From contig NZ_CP011114.1 in NCBI RefSeq assembly GCF_000993825.1, positions 124,001-188,000 of the forward strand: a DNA stretch of 64,000 nt, written 5' to 3'. Under the pieces are notes generated by a model. The model saw nothing but the letters and a program-made list of their open reading frames with translations. It was not told the DNA's origin and ran no database searches. This document shows positions 52,218-60,746 of the stretch, one piece after another. Source of the DNA: Paenibacillus durus ATCC 35681. GTDB lineage: Bacteria > Bacillota > Bacilli > Paenibacillales > Paenibacillaceae. The translations under genes were made by a program, and so were the position numbers. The number at the start of each line of letters is the position of its first letter. Position 1 is the first letter of the stretch.

Positions 52218-52435
52218 ACGTCAACCCTACCTTTCCTTTAGATATTTTGCCAGGGCAAAAATCTTAAAACTGTGGGAAGATCGGTACAGATTTTCCTTTG
52301 GAAAACTGCGGGAACCGCAGGGATCGCTTGGTCTACGATTTTTCGTGAGAAAATATCGATATGAATTCCCCTCAGTAGAAGGGATTACCCAAGAATCCCC
52401 CACTTCAAGTGTTAGCTAAGTGGGGGAGTGTTCAA
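52218..52435 (+). ncRNA. Candidate omega RNA scaffold / right end of the TnpB element
   Basis: In TnpB elements the guide RNA spans the 3' end of tnpB and the right end, and the guide is the host sequence just outside. This stretch has several hairpins, the last the nine-pair stem at 52397-52426. The guide would then start at about 52436, where the host sequence AAAACGGAGGATTTAT includes the ribosome site of the next gene. No transcript evidence can be seen. Confidence 0.55.
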
Positions 52436-52451
52436 AAAACGGAGGATTTAT

Positions 52452-52787
52452 ATGAGCGGTATTGCCCAAACACCACAGCCACCTTACTATGCGGTAATTT
52501 TCACTTCTGAACGAACAGAAGGGGATAATGGTTATGCTGAAATGGCAGATGAAATTATGAGGCTTGCATCAATCCAACCTGGATTTTTGGGAGTAGAAAG
52601 TGTCCGAGAAGGTTTAGGCATCACTGTGTCCTATTGGGATTCTCTCGAAGCAATACAAAAATGGAAACAAAACGAGAGACATCTAATAGCACAACGTAAA
52701 GGAATGTCAGAATGGTATCTCAAATATAAAACGAGAGTTTGCAAGGTGGAACGAGATTACGGATATGAAGCAACAAGTATGAATTGA
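52452..52787 (+). CDS. Antibiotic biosynthesis monooxygenase (ABM) family protein
   Basis: A 111-residue dimeric alpha/beta-barrel protein. It shows YYAVIFTSERTEGDNGYAEM, ASIQPGFLGVESVREGLGIT and SYWDSLEAIQKWKQNERHLI, the usual ABM core, with a C-terminal extension. ACGGAGG precedes ATG 52452. Members oxidise quinone-like compounds without cofactor or degrade haem, but many have no known role. Confidence 0.88.
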   Translation: MSGIAQTPQPPYYAVIFTSERTEGDNGYAEMADEIMRLASIQPGFLGVESVREGLGITVSYWDSLEAIQKWKQNERHLIAQRKGMSEWYLKYKTRVCKVERDYGYEATSMN

Positions 52788-52867
52788 ATTAATGTTATAG
52801 TGAAGGACGTTAGTGAAATGGGAAGCGGTTGGATGGGGAAAAGTTAATATATGGACGAATAGTTGAT

Positions 52868-52893
52868 GGGGAGTGTTGTTCACTCCCTTTTTT
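52868..52893 (+). terminator. Terminator after the ABM gene
   Basis: GGGAGTG pairs with CACTCCC around TTGTT, followed by seven T residues. Confidence 0.85.
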
Positions 52894-52913
52894 TATAGCA
52901 AGGTTAGCCCCCG

Positions 52914-53786
52914 CTAATCCTCACTCAAAAACGCCTGAACATTTTTAACAAACTTCCTCGCTGCTGGTGACATGTTTTTAAAGGATGGAGCAGCAATGCC
53001 AATGGAACGGTAATGATCTCCTTCCAGGCTGAGAATGCGAATATTGTTTGGGACTTGATATAAGACCATTTCGGGAAGGATGCTGATTCCCATTCCATTT
53101 TGAACCATGGAGATAATCGCCTGGTCATCTTCCAGCTCGAATTTAATGGCGGGGGACACGTTGTTTTCCTTGAATATTCGCCTCACATCGTTATCGCAGC
53201 TTTTCTTGGGCAGGATGAACGGCTCTTCTCTGATTTGATCAAAGCGAACCTCATGAAGTAGAGCAAAAGGGTGTTTATCGGGAACGATCAGCACCATTCG
53301 GTCTTTTTTCAATGGAATGACTTCAAATGACTTCGGTGCGGGCAGCGAGAGAAAGCCGAAATCGACTGCTCCGCTGGCAATCCAGTGCTCGATTTCTTCA
53401 TAGCTTCCTTCCAGCAGTTTCATTTCAATCGAGGGGTGGCACTCGGCAAAATAACTCATCATTCGGGGCAGCCACTGTATGGATACGCTCGAAAATGTGC
53501 CGATCCGCACCGTTCCCGTTTCCAGCCCGTTGATATTTGCAATTTGCTGCTTTAACCGCTCGTTCCCCTTCAAAATTTCACGGATGTAGGGCAGGATCAG
53601 CTCGCCGCTGCTCGTCAAATGAACTCCGGCACGTCCTCTGCTTAATATGGAAAATCCCCACTCCGACTCCAGGCTGGCAATTGCATGACTCACAGCAGAT
53701 TGGGTTAGACCCAGTTCCGCCGCGGCTTGGGACAGGCTCCCTAATTCCACAACTGTATGAAAAATCTCATACTTGGCCAGTGACAT
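52914..53786 (-). CDS. LysR-family regulator
   Basis: A 290-residue LysR protein. The N-terminal helix-turn-helix reads FHTVVELGSLSQAAAELGLT and QSAVSHAIASLESEWGFSIL. The effector domain has GTVRIGTFSSVSIQWLPRMM and VQNGMGISILPEMVLYQVPN. AGGGTGAT lies before ATG 53786. It diverges from an EamA-type exporter, which it probably controls through the palindrome at 53829-53843. Confidence 0.92.
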   Translation of the reverse strand: MSLAKYEIFHTVVELGSLSQAAAELGLTQSAVSHAIASLESEWGFSILSRGRAGVHLTSSGELILPYIREILKGNERLKQQIANINGLETGTVRIGTFSSVSIQWLPRMMSYFAECHPSIEMKLLEGSYEEIEHWIASGAVDFGFLSLPAPKSFEVIPLKKDRMVLIVPDKHPFALLHEVRFDQIREEPFILPKKSCDNDVRRIFKENNVSPAIKFELEDDQAIISMVQNGMGISILPEMVLYQVPNNIRILSLEGDHYRSIGIAAPSFKNMSPAARKFVKNVQAFLSED

Positions 53787-53828
53787 TTTCTCATCACCCT
53801 ATTGGTATTATTTTTTTTCAACTGAGTC

Positions 53829-53843
53829 ATGAATAACATTCAT
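53829..53843. promoter_or_regulatory. Palindrome between the LysR and EamA genes
   Basis: ATGAAT-AAC-ATTCAT is a perfect inverted repeat in the 122-base divergent region, where LysR binding sites usually lie. A TATAAAAT-like -10 region for the exporter follows at about 53851-53858. Confidence 0.5.
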
Positions 53844-53908
53844 TTTCTTTATATAAAATTTACACGTATACTTCGAAGTAAGCAATCCCATGCTGAAAGG
53901 AAGTAATT

Positions 53909-54808
53909 ATGAATACTCAATTAAAAGCCAATCTTATGTTGTTGATCGTGACCTTGTTTTGGGGTTCGTCCTATTTGTTTATGAAGATGGGGCTTACGAA
54001 TGTACAGGAGTTTAACCTGATTGCCTTGCGGTTTGGACTGGCTTTTATCGTATCCGGACTGGTCTTTCACAGGCGGCTTATTCATACGGATTTTAAAACG
54101 GTGAAATATGCATTTTGGCAGGGCACCATTTTATTTCTCGTATTCGCCTCGATTACGTTTGGCGTGAAATCCACATCGGCGTCCAATGCCGGATTTTTGG
54201 TTAGTTTAACGGTCGTATTTGTCCCGCTGCTGCTTGCTGTCTTTTTTAGGAAGATGCCCGAAAATAGAGTTATGCTCGGAGTCGTTTTAGCCTTGACCGG
54301 CATAGGCTTCTTAACTTTAAAAAATCAATTCATCATCAATTCCGGGGACTTTTTGTGCATCTTAGGCGCGTTGGCTTATGCCCTCCACATCGTCGTTACA
54401 GGGAAACTGACCAAGGATGTGGATTCCATTGCTCTTGGAGTTCTACAGCTTGGATTCGCAGGAGCGTGGGGACTGCTATTCTCCGCTTTCCTGGAGCAGC
54501 CGCAGCTTCCAAGTACAACAGAGGGTTGGGTTTCGGTGCTGGGATTAAGTATTTTTTGCAGTGCCATTGGTTTCGTTGTACAGACGACAGCCCAAAAATA
54601 TACGACTCCAACCCATACAGGTCTGCTGTTTTCATTGGAGCCCGTTTTTGCGGCATTATTTGCGTTTGTTTTTGCAGATGAAAGGCTGGAAATCAAAGGA
54701 TATGTAGGAGCTAGCCTCGTTTTGTTGAGCGTATTAATTACCCAGATCGATTTGAAAAAGGGGCTAAGAAAATCAGGATTCCTAAATCCAAGGCGAAGTC
54801 GGAATTAA
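53909..54808 (+). CDS. EamA/RhaT-family (DMT) transporter
   Basis: A 299-residue, ten-segment protein with two EamA repeats: LMLLIVTLFWGSSYLFMKMG with LIALRFGLAFIVSG, and FLCILGALAYALHIVVTGKL with GLLFSLEPVFAALFAFVFAD. DMT proteins export amino acids or other small metabolites. GAAAGGAAG precedes ATG. It is divergent from a LysR regulator and is followed closely by a damaged quinone reductase gene. Confidence 0.92.
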   Translation: MNTQLKANLMLLIVTLFWGSSYLFMKMGLTNVQEFNLIALRFGLAFIVSGLVFHRRLIHTDFKTVKYAFWQGTILFLVFASITFGVKSTSASNAGFLVSLTVVFVPLLLAVFFRKMPENRVMLGVVLALTGIGFLTLKNQFIINSGDFLCILGALAYALHIVVTGKLTKDVDSIALGVLQLGFAGAWGLLFSAFLEQPQLPSTTEGWVSVLGLSIFCSAIGFVVQTTAQKYTTPTHTGLLFSLEPVFAALFAFVFADERLEIKGYVGASLVLLSVLITQIDLKKGLRKSGFLNPRRSRN

Positions 54809-54839
54809 CTCTATAACAGGATAAAAGGAGATGAACAGA

Positions 54840-55223
54840 ATGAACGTACTCCTTGTCTATGCCCACCCGGAGCCGAAGTCATTCAACGGAGCGTTAAAGG
54901 ATCTTGCCGTTGCCTTTCTGACAGATGAAGGTCATCAGGTTAAAGTGTCCGACCTCTATGCGATGAATTTCAAGGCTGCTGCCGATCGCGATGATTTTCT
55001 CATGCTGGAGAACCCGGATTTTTTTATGTACCAATTTGAACAAGGAAAGGCTACTAAAACAAATACCTTTGCCTGGACTCCCGCACGTGATGAGGATGCC
55101 CGAATCCGGTACTTGGAAGATTACAAAAAGCGTCTTCAAAATCTCTCCGCGATACTTTCTATCCCGTATCATCCTATTTCTCATTATGACGAGCATCACC
55201 AATTGAAAATGGAGTACAGGTAA
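54840..55223 (+). pseudogene. Internally deleted NAD(P)H:quinone oxidoreductase-type gene
   Basis: The first 95 or so residues are a normal flavodoxin-fold start (NVLLVYAHPEPKSFNGALKD, FLTDEGHQVKVSDLYAMNF). After YLEDYKKRLQNL the protein jumps to SIPYHPISHYDEHHQLK, which looks like the usual C-terminal end. The middle, including the FPLWW-type flavin loop, is missing. Family members have 190-250 residues and this has 127. Its last 50 bases overlap the convergent pyruvate-kinase-like gene. Confidence 0.65.
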
Positions 55224-57108
55224 AATACTTTTCCCGAAACGTGGATGCAAGACGCAATTCGCGCATCATGGAGCGTTTTTTGTGTTGATGTCCTTGCATC
55301 CTTTTCAGGATATTGTCCAGTGCCTTGACTGTGTCGACGATATGCTTTCCTTTGTTCAGCATAACGCATTCGGAGCCTTCGCCCATGGCTGCATCGGTTA
55401 TTTCTGCCCGGGATGGAAGTCCTTCCTTGGCCATGCTCTCCAGTACCTGAGTAGCCCAGATGACAGGAACATGCGCCGCCTCACAGATCCACAGGATTTC
55501 CTCCTGTACCTCGGCCATTCTCTCGAAGCCGCACTCCACGGCAAGGTCGCCTCTGGCAATCATCACTCCGCAGCGGGGGACCTTCATAATCTCCAAGAGC
55601 ATGGAAGGCAAGTTCTCAAAGCCGCGCTGCGTTTCGATTTTCAGTACGATCCCCAGTTCCTGGCTATTAAGCTCATACAGGTGTCTACGAAGAAGTTGCA
55701 CATCCTCCACACTATTAGCGAATGACAGAGCCACAATGTCTGCATGACTGGCAACAAACTTCAAATCCTCCACGTCCTTGGTAGTCATAGCCGACAAATG
55801 AAGATTGCTGTTAGGCAGGTTGATCCCTTTTTCACCGCCCAGCTTATGACCGCCTTCCCGTGTATGGGTTATTCGAACATACAATCTGTCAGCTTCAGCC
55901 CGTTCAACAATTCCTCCGATTTTGCCATCATCAAACCAGATCTCCTCTCCTGCTCTGATATCCCCGAAAACTTCATGCGCGGGAGATCCGATTGCCGCGG
56001 GACTGATTACATTTCCTTCGTTATCCAGAGCTGCGGGCCGCCCGTACTCTAGTTCTGGCTCTAAAATAAGGAGATCCCCAATGGTCAGGTGGATGGTATT
56101 TTTCTTGGCAGGGAGACTGCCAATTGTCGTTTTAAACTTTGTACCCGTACCGGATTCGGTATGAATGACTAATTCAGTGCCAGGTATGATATAGGCAGTT
56201 TTATTAGCCTCCGCTAAACATCCTTTTTCCGTGACGTCAATTACCTTCAGAGTCCGTCTCGCGTCACGCGCATCCTGTATTTTGATACGGTCCCCTGTTG
56301 CAAGCTTGTCCAGCCATTCTCTTTCTACCGGCAAGAAATAGTCGGCTGCTGTGATGGGGGACGACGGAGTTTCCTTGGCGAATAGCCACACCCGAGCAGG
56401 TCGAATGATTTGACCATAATCATTTTTCAAAGGGCGTATTTTTATTACCGCCGGTTTGGGCTGGGCGGACCCGGTTCGAAGCTTCGGACCCGCTAAATCC
56501 ATCATAATTTGGCATGAAAGATTCGTTGCCTTCTCAGCTTTGCGAAGATTGTTAATGACCTTTGACCAAATCTCCTGATCGTCATGAGCACAGTTGATAC
56601 GCATACAGTTCATGCCGCTCATTAAAAGATTATACACAAGCCAATAGTCGTCAGCTGCTTCGTTGGGCATGGTAACCATAATCCGCACATTTCTGTCAGC
56701 AGGCGGGGCACCAAGCAAGGCTTCCGTATGTTCTCGCAGAAGCTGCTGGCCGGCTTTACTATCCAGAATCGGGGAATGAAGACTCCAAGGACGCTGTACC
56801 AACTGGTGAAGCACTCGCAAGACCGCATCGACTGTTGCCAACACAGTAAGCTCAGATCTTCCCAATGAGGATAGCCCCATCTGAGCCAGCTTACCCTGCA
56901 GCGAGCGTATGTCTTGACTTCGCAATGCCAGGTAATGCAGCAGGTTCTGGGCGCTAAACAAGTAATCTGGATGACGATCAAGCAGAGCACTATTAGACTC
57001 ACCAGCCATTCTCAACATGTCTTCCCGAATCGCGCTGAGTTGGCTGATCAACTCCTCAATCTCGGCCGATTGATGCAAAAAGCTGTTGTAATTATATTTA
57101 TCTATCAT
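55174..57108 (-). CDS. Pyruvate-kinase-like protein with a non-standard layout
   Basis: A 644-residue protein. The first 130 residues are helical and specific to this group. The pyruvate kinase barrel then follows: MSGMNCMRINCAHDD, IMMDLAGPKLRTG, IWFDDGKIGGIVE, LSFANSVEDVQLLRRHL, IVLKIETQRGFENLP, and MIARGDLAVECGFERMAEVQ with PVIWATQVLESMAKEGLPSR. The allosteric C-terminal PK domain is absent and the B-domain region is enlarged (about residues 225-410). It is probably not the housekeeping enzyme. AAGAGGTG precedes ATG. Confidence 0.85.
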   Translation of the reverse strand: MIDKYNYNSFLHQSAEIEELISQLSAIREDMLRMAGESNSALLDRHPDYLFSAQNLLHYLALRSQDIRSLQGKLAQMGLSSLGRSELTVLATVDAVLRVLHQLVQRPWSLHSPILDSKAGQQLLREHTEALLGAPPADRNVRIMVTMPNEAADDYWLVYNLLMSGMNCMRINCAHDDQEIWSKVINNLRKAEKATNLSCQIMMDLAGPKLRTGSAQPKPAVIKIRPLKNDYGQIIRPARVWLFAKETPSSPITAADYFLPVEREWLDKLATGDRIKIQDARDARRTLKVIDVTEKGCLAEANKTAYIIPGTELVIHTESGTGTKFKTTIGSLPAKKNTIHLTIGDLLILEPELEYGRPAALDNEGNVISPAAIGSPAHEVFGDIRAGEEIWFDDGKIGGIVERAEADRLYVRITHTREGGHKLGGEKGINLPNSNLHLSAMTTKDVEDLKFVASHADIVALSFANSVEDVQLLRRHLYELNSQELGIVLKIETQRGFENLPSMLLEIMKVPRCGVMIARGDLAVECGFERMAEVQEEILWICEAAHVPVIWATQVLESMAKEGLPSRAEITDAAMGEGSECVMLNKGKHIVDTVKALDNILKRMQGHQHKKRSMMRELRLASTFREKYFTCTPFSIGDARHNEK

Positions 57109-57286
57109 ACCTGGCTCACCTCTTAAAAATAAGTAATATACGAATTTGTTTATGGATAAGCAGGTTCATCATTTCCTCTTCCAGTTTATTAGATATATTC
57201 ACAAAATGAAAGCCCTTCCATATAAAAATAACGGATATAATGAGATTGAAAGCTAAACCTAAACCCGTGAAAGGAGAATGGCTCCC

Positions 57287-57673
57287 ATGAAAGAAAAAAT
57301 CACTTATGGGTCGATTGACGAGTATATTGCAGCGTCCACTCCCGAGGTTCAGGAGATTCTTCAGACTCTAAGGCAAGTGATCCAGGAGTCGGCGCCGGAC
57401 GCGAAGGAGAAGATCAGCTACCAGATGCCTACATTCGAGCTCCATGGAAATCTTGTGCATTTTGCGGCTTTTAAGAAGCACATCGGTTTTTACCCGGCCC
57501 CGAGCGGAATCGAAGCGTTCAAAGAGGAAGTGGAGGAATATCACAAGTCGAAAGGGACATTACAATTCCCTCTAGATAAGCCGCTGCCCTATGACCTCAT
57601 CAGCAGAATCGTTAAATACAGAGTTGCAAGCAACATTGAAAAAGCGGAAGCGAAATTGAAGAAGAAGAGCTGA
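57287..57673 (+). CDS. DUF1801/YdhG-family protein
   Basis: A 128-residue protein: SIDEYIAASTPEVQEILQTL, ISYQMPTFELHGNLVHFAAF, KKHIGFYPAPSGIEAFKEEV and TLQFPLDKPLPYDLISRIVK. This is the YdhG/Fra-like fold; the Bacillus member Fra acts in iron supply. ATG 57287 is used because AAAGGAG is then ten bases upstream. An ANT(6)-type gene follows 18 bases later, so they may share an mRNA. Confidence 0.88.
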   Translation: MKEKITYGSIDEYIAASTPEVQEILQTLRQVIQESAPDAKEKISYQMPTFELHGNLVHFAAFKKHIGFYPAPSGIEAFKEEVEEYHKSKGTLQFPLDKPLPYDLISRIVKYRVASNIEKAEAKLKKKS

Positions 57674-57691
57674 TTATCGGGGGGATAAAAA

Positions 57692-58573
57692 TTGAGAAGC
57701 GAGCAAGAAATGTTCGATTTGATACTAGGAATAGCTCAAAAGGATGAACGAATTCGCGCGGTGTATATGAACGGCTCACGCACCAATTCGAATGCCCCCA
57801 AGGATATTTTTCAGGATTATGATATTGTTTATATAGTGACAGAGACAGCCTCTTTTATTAATAATGAACAATGGACAACTATGTTTGGTGATATGCTGAT
57901 GATGCAAGAGCCGGATAAGAATGACCAATCAACAGGCATAGATATGGATTTTTCCCGGTCTTACGGATATCTAATGCTGTTTACAGATGGAAATCGTATC
58001 GATCTTCATATTGAAACCAAAGAATCGATGCTAACAAGGTATGTTAGCGATAAACTCACACTTCCCTTATTAGATAAGGACAACTGCCTGCCAATCATCC
58101 CTCCTCCTACAGATATTGACTATCATGTACAAAAGCCCACGGAGCCACTATTCATGGGCTGCTGCAATGATTTTTGGTGGTGTCTGCAAAACGTTGCTAA
58201 AGGAATTTGGCGTGATGAATTGCCGTATGCGAAACAAATGTTTGAATGCGTCATTAGACGCCGTTTGGATGAGATGATTTCATGGTGGGTGGGCACAAAC
58301 TATGATTTTCAAGTGTCTATAGGAAAAATGGGGAAGTATATGAAGAAGTATCTCCCTGAATCCTATTGGGATATGTATAAAGAAACCTATTCGGACAGCA
58401 ACGATCATCATATGTGGAATTCGGTTTTCACAGCCTGCGAATTATTCCGGATTCTGGCCAAAGAAGTCGCCGAGCATTTTCAGTATACCTATGAGATCAA
58501 GGATGACGTGAACATGACTAATTATCTAAGGCGTGTTAGAGAATTGCCTGTTGATGCCAAAGGAATATTTTGA
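57692..58573 (+). CDS. aadK: Aminoglycoside 6-adenylyltransferase (ANT(6)/AadK family)
   Basis: A 293-residue nucleotidyltransferase. The active-site motif reads YMNGSRTNSNAPKDIFQDYD with the metal-binding Asp pair in DYDIVYIV. It continues with the AadK-type MDFSRSYGYLMLFTDGNRID and NDFWWCLQNVAKGIWRDELP. TTG 57692 has GGGGGG upstream. AadK adenylates streptomycin at the 6-position. Chromosomal members occur naturally in many bacilli, so this gene alone does not show recent acquisition. Confidence 0.88.
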   Translation: MRSEQEMFDLILGIAQKDERIRAVYMNGSRTNSNAPKDIFQDYDIVYIVTETASFINNEQWTTMFGDMLMMQEPDKNDQSTGIDMDFSRSYGYLMLFTDGNRIDLHIETKESMLTRYVSDKLTLPLLDKDNCLPIIPPPTDIDYHVQKPTEPLFMGCCNDFWWCLQNVAKGIWRDELPYAKQMFECVIRRRLDEMISWWVGTNYDFQVSIGKMGKYMKKYLPESYWDMYKETYSDSNDHHMWNSVFTACELFRILAKEVAEHFQYTYEIKDDVNMTNYLRRVRELPVDAKGIF

Positions 58574-58658
58574 ATTTTGCTGTGTATAAGTTACTGGCTC
58601 ATTGTAACCGATAATAATATGTAACACAGAACAACATCATGAAGGGAATTATTGAACT

Positions 58659-59882
58659 TTGAAGACTAGAATTAAAGCAGCTTTTTCGATCATACTGCCA
58701 TTTATTTTAATTGCTCTAGCCTATATTTTTTACACCAAGACTAACACCATGTCCAAACCGCAACTCGATATCATACAACTGTCTCCTTATGCAATATTTC
58801 TTTTAGGGGCTGTTGTTTCTTGGAAATTTAACCGCAGCCGGGAATTTTTCATCTTAATCATTCTTACTCTATGTCTAGCGTTAATTAAATATTTGCCGGG
58901 GATTATTGGTAGACCAACGCAAATTGCTGATATCTATTCGATCATTGGTTTAGTGATTCCTATAAACATTGCGCTTTTTTCTTTTTTAAAAGAACGAGGG
59001 ATATTCAGTTTATGGGGGTTTATTCGTATAGGGTTTATTCTTTCCCAATTCTTATTCATATTCTGGTTGCTTAACTCGGGACAAAGAGAGTTTCTCAATC
59101 TTATTCATAAAGACATATTACCTGTGAAGTTGGATTCAATAACTCCAGTATCGCAAGTGTCAATAATAGCCTTTATGGTAACTTTAATCATACTCATCAT
59201 TAGGCAAATTTCATACAAATCCTCACAGGACATTTCCTTTATAGGTGTGTTATTTGCATTGTTTTTTGCACTGCATCATAATACTAATCCAATATTTTAT
59301 GCCATATTTTTCGCGGCTTCAGGAATAATTCTTATAACAACAATCATACAGGATTCGTATTCCATGGCATTTTCTGATGAACTTACAGGTCTGCCATCAA
59401 GACGGGCCCTCAAGCAAGATATGATGAAATTGGGCATGAACTATGTGATTGCTATGTTGGACATTGATTTTTTTAAAAAGTTCAATGACACTTACGGACA
59501 TGATACCGGAGATGAGGTTTTAAAGCTGGTTGCTTCGATCATAAAGGATGTAACGGGTGGGGGAAAATCCTTTCGTTATGGCGGAGAGGAGTTCACCATT
59601 CTTTTTCCAGGCAAAAGCATAAATGATGTGCTTCCTCATCTTGAAGAACTGAGAGAGAAAGTATCCAAAAGGGGTTTTACACTGCGCGGGAAGGGCAGAT
59701 CTAAAAAAAATTCAAAAAGCAAATCTAGAAGCGTAAAACCATCCAAACAAATTTTCATAACCGTAAGCATCGGCGTCTCCCAAAAAAGTGAAAAGCACAA
59801 AACTCCAGATGCTGTGATGAAATCCGCCGATACCGCTTTATATCGTGCAAAGAAGAAAGGCAGAAATTGTGTTAGTAAATAA
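58659..59882 (+). CDS. Membrane-bound GGDEF diguanylate cyclase
   Basis: A 407-residue protein. About eight membrane segments occupy the first 230 residues. The GGDEF domain follows: SDELTGLPSRRALKQDMMKL, AMLDIDFFKKFNDTYGHDTG, and FRYGGEEFTILFPG, an active GGEEF motif. A basic insert (KGRSKKNSKSKSRSVKPS) precedes SIGVSQKSE and ADTALYRAKKKGRN. TTG 58659 is a weak start. It would make c-di-GMP, opposing the HD-GYP protein at 11.5-12.5 kb. Confidence 0.9.
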   Translation: MKTRIKAAFSIILPFILIALAYIFYTKTNTMSKPQLDIIQLSPYAIFLLGAVVSWKFNRSREFFILIILTLCLALIKYLPGIIGRPTQIADIYSIIGLVIPINIALFSFLKERGIFSLWGFIRIGFILSQFLFIFWLLNSGQREFLNLIHKDILPVKLDSITPVSQVSIIAFMVTLIILIIRQISYKSSQDISFIGVLFALFFALHHNTNPIFYAIFFAASGIILITTIIQDSYSMAFSDELTGLPSRRALKQDMMKLGMNYVIAMLDIDFFKKFNDTYGHDTGDEVLKLVASIIKDVTGGGKSFRYGGEEFTILFPGKSINDVLPHLEELREKVSKRGFTLRGKGRSKKNSKSKSRSVKPSKQIFITVSIGVSQKSEKHKTPDAVMKSADTALYRAKKKGRNCVSK

Positions 59883-59906
59883 AGGAGAACTAGAAAAGAT
59901 GGTTCT

Positions 59907-60050
59907 GTGAAACTTGAGGACTTCGAAAGAAATTCATTCGAAGTACTTTCAGAGAGTATTGAACAATTAAAAATGATGAACTCTCTGCATCTTCATATAT
60001 TTGCCGCTAACTATAACTGGCTTCCGGCAGAGAGACATTTCAATCTGATT
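59907..60050 (+). pseudogene. 5' fragment of a DUF4274-like gene
   Basis: GTG 59907 opens KLEDFERNSFEVLSESIEQL and then HLHIFAANYNW, which resembles the start of DUF4274 proteins (LHxFAxNYNWDDGF). Immediately after NYNW the sequence turns into an unrelated junction and then into a reversed vgrG fragment. DUF4274 proteins often sit beside polymorphic toxins. Only about 45 codons remain. Confidence 0.5.
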
Positions 60051-60091
60051 TAAGCGCACGTTGCCGTAGGGCCAGATGAAGTTCAGATGTT
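60045..60091 (-). pseudogene. 47-base fragment of a second vgrG-like gene
   Basis: Minus-strand codons read HLNFIWPYGNVRLNQ, the same segment as residues 13-27 of the VgrG-like protein downstream (HLNFIWPYGDVRLNQ). The DNA agrees at 43 of 47 positions with 63645-63691. A region of 60095-60338 after it holds a hairpin (AACAGGTC / GACCTGTT) and no gene. Confidence 0.75.
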
Positions 60092-60338
60092 TAAAAACAG
60101 GAGATAAACGGAGATGGCAAAAAACAGGTCAATCATGGTGGTATCTGACCATAATCGACCTGTTCAATTTAACGGAATAGCGTTATTTGGGTTATAAAAT
60201 TCAAGCATTAATATGCGTACAGGGCAATGGATAAATCTTCATACAATATCACGAGGGTTATATGTGTTATTGGTTGAATGATGAAATCGTTCGTACTGGG
60301 TAGTCTAGTCCCCACAGCAGCATAAATAGATTGATATA

Positions 60339-60731
60339 TTACTCTACTTTAAATCTTTTTTTGATATTTCGCAGACATTCCTCAACTTCATCTTTAAAAT
60401 CTGGATTATTTTTCACATACTCCATGCTATATTGTTCCACGTAAGGGTAAAATTCCTGTTCTTCCATGATTACCTCTTCATTTGTAATATCATAACTTAT
60501 AGATACTTTATTCTCACCAATATAATAATCTTCATCTGGTGTATAATAGGCTGATAGTGCACATCCTATAAACTCAGAACCGCAAATGTTATTACCAGAC
60601 TCAAATTGAAATTCACTTAGCATTCTAAATGGGCGTCTTGTGTCTAGATCAAGGAAGCCCATGGATAAGAATAATTGATTAATAATCCATTCTTTTCTTT
60701 CCTTGTTTACAACTTGTATATTATCATTCAT
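60339..60731 (-). CDS. Probable immunity protein of the VgrG-linked toxin
   Basis: A 130-residue acidic protein with no recognised family. It reads KERKEWIINQLFLSMGFLDL, GSEFIGCALSAYYTPDEDYY, and SISYDITNEEVIMEEQEFYP. The gene starts 15 bases after the toxin stop on the same strand. Position, size and acidity are those of immunity proteins of polymorphic toxins. The link to the toxin is inferred from position only. Confidence 0.65.
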   Translation of the reverse strand: MNDNIQVVNKERKEWIINQLFLSMGFLDLDTRRPFRMLSEFQFESGNNICGSEFIGCALSAYYTPDEDYYIGENKVSISYDITNEEVIMEEQEFYPYVEQYSMEYVKNNPDFKDEVEECLRNIKKRFKVE

Positions 60732-60746
60732 CTTTTCGACTCTCCT

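Larger units (their letters stand above)
51004..52435 (+). mobile_element. TnpB-only IS1341-type element (IS200/IS605 superfamily)
   Basis: The left end region contains a hairpin-forming CTCCTTCCTCTATAGGGAGGAG near 51026-51047. The right end has CCCCCACTT / AAGTGGGGG (52397-52405 and 52418-52426) and ends AGTGTTCAA at 52435. There is no tnpA, so it must be moved in trans. The left edge is uncertain; TTTAT at 51004-51008 could be the target motif. It lies just upstream of an ABM-family gene. Confidence 0.75.
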
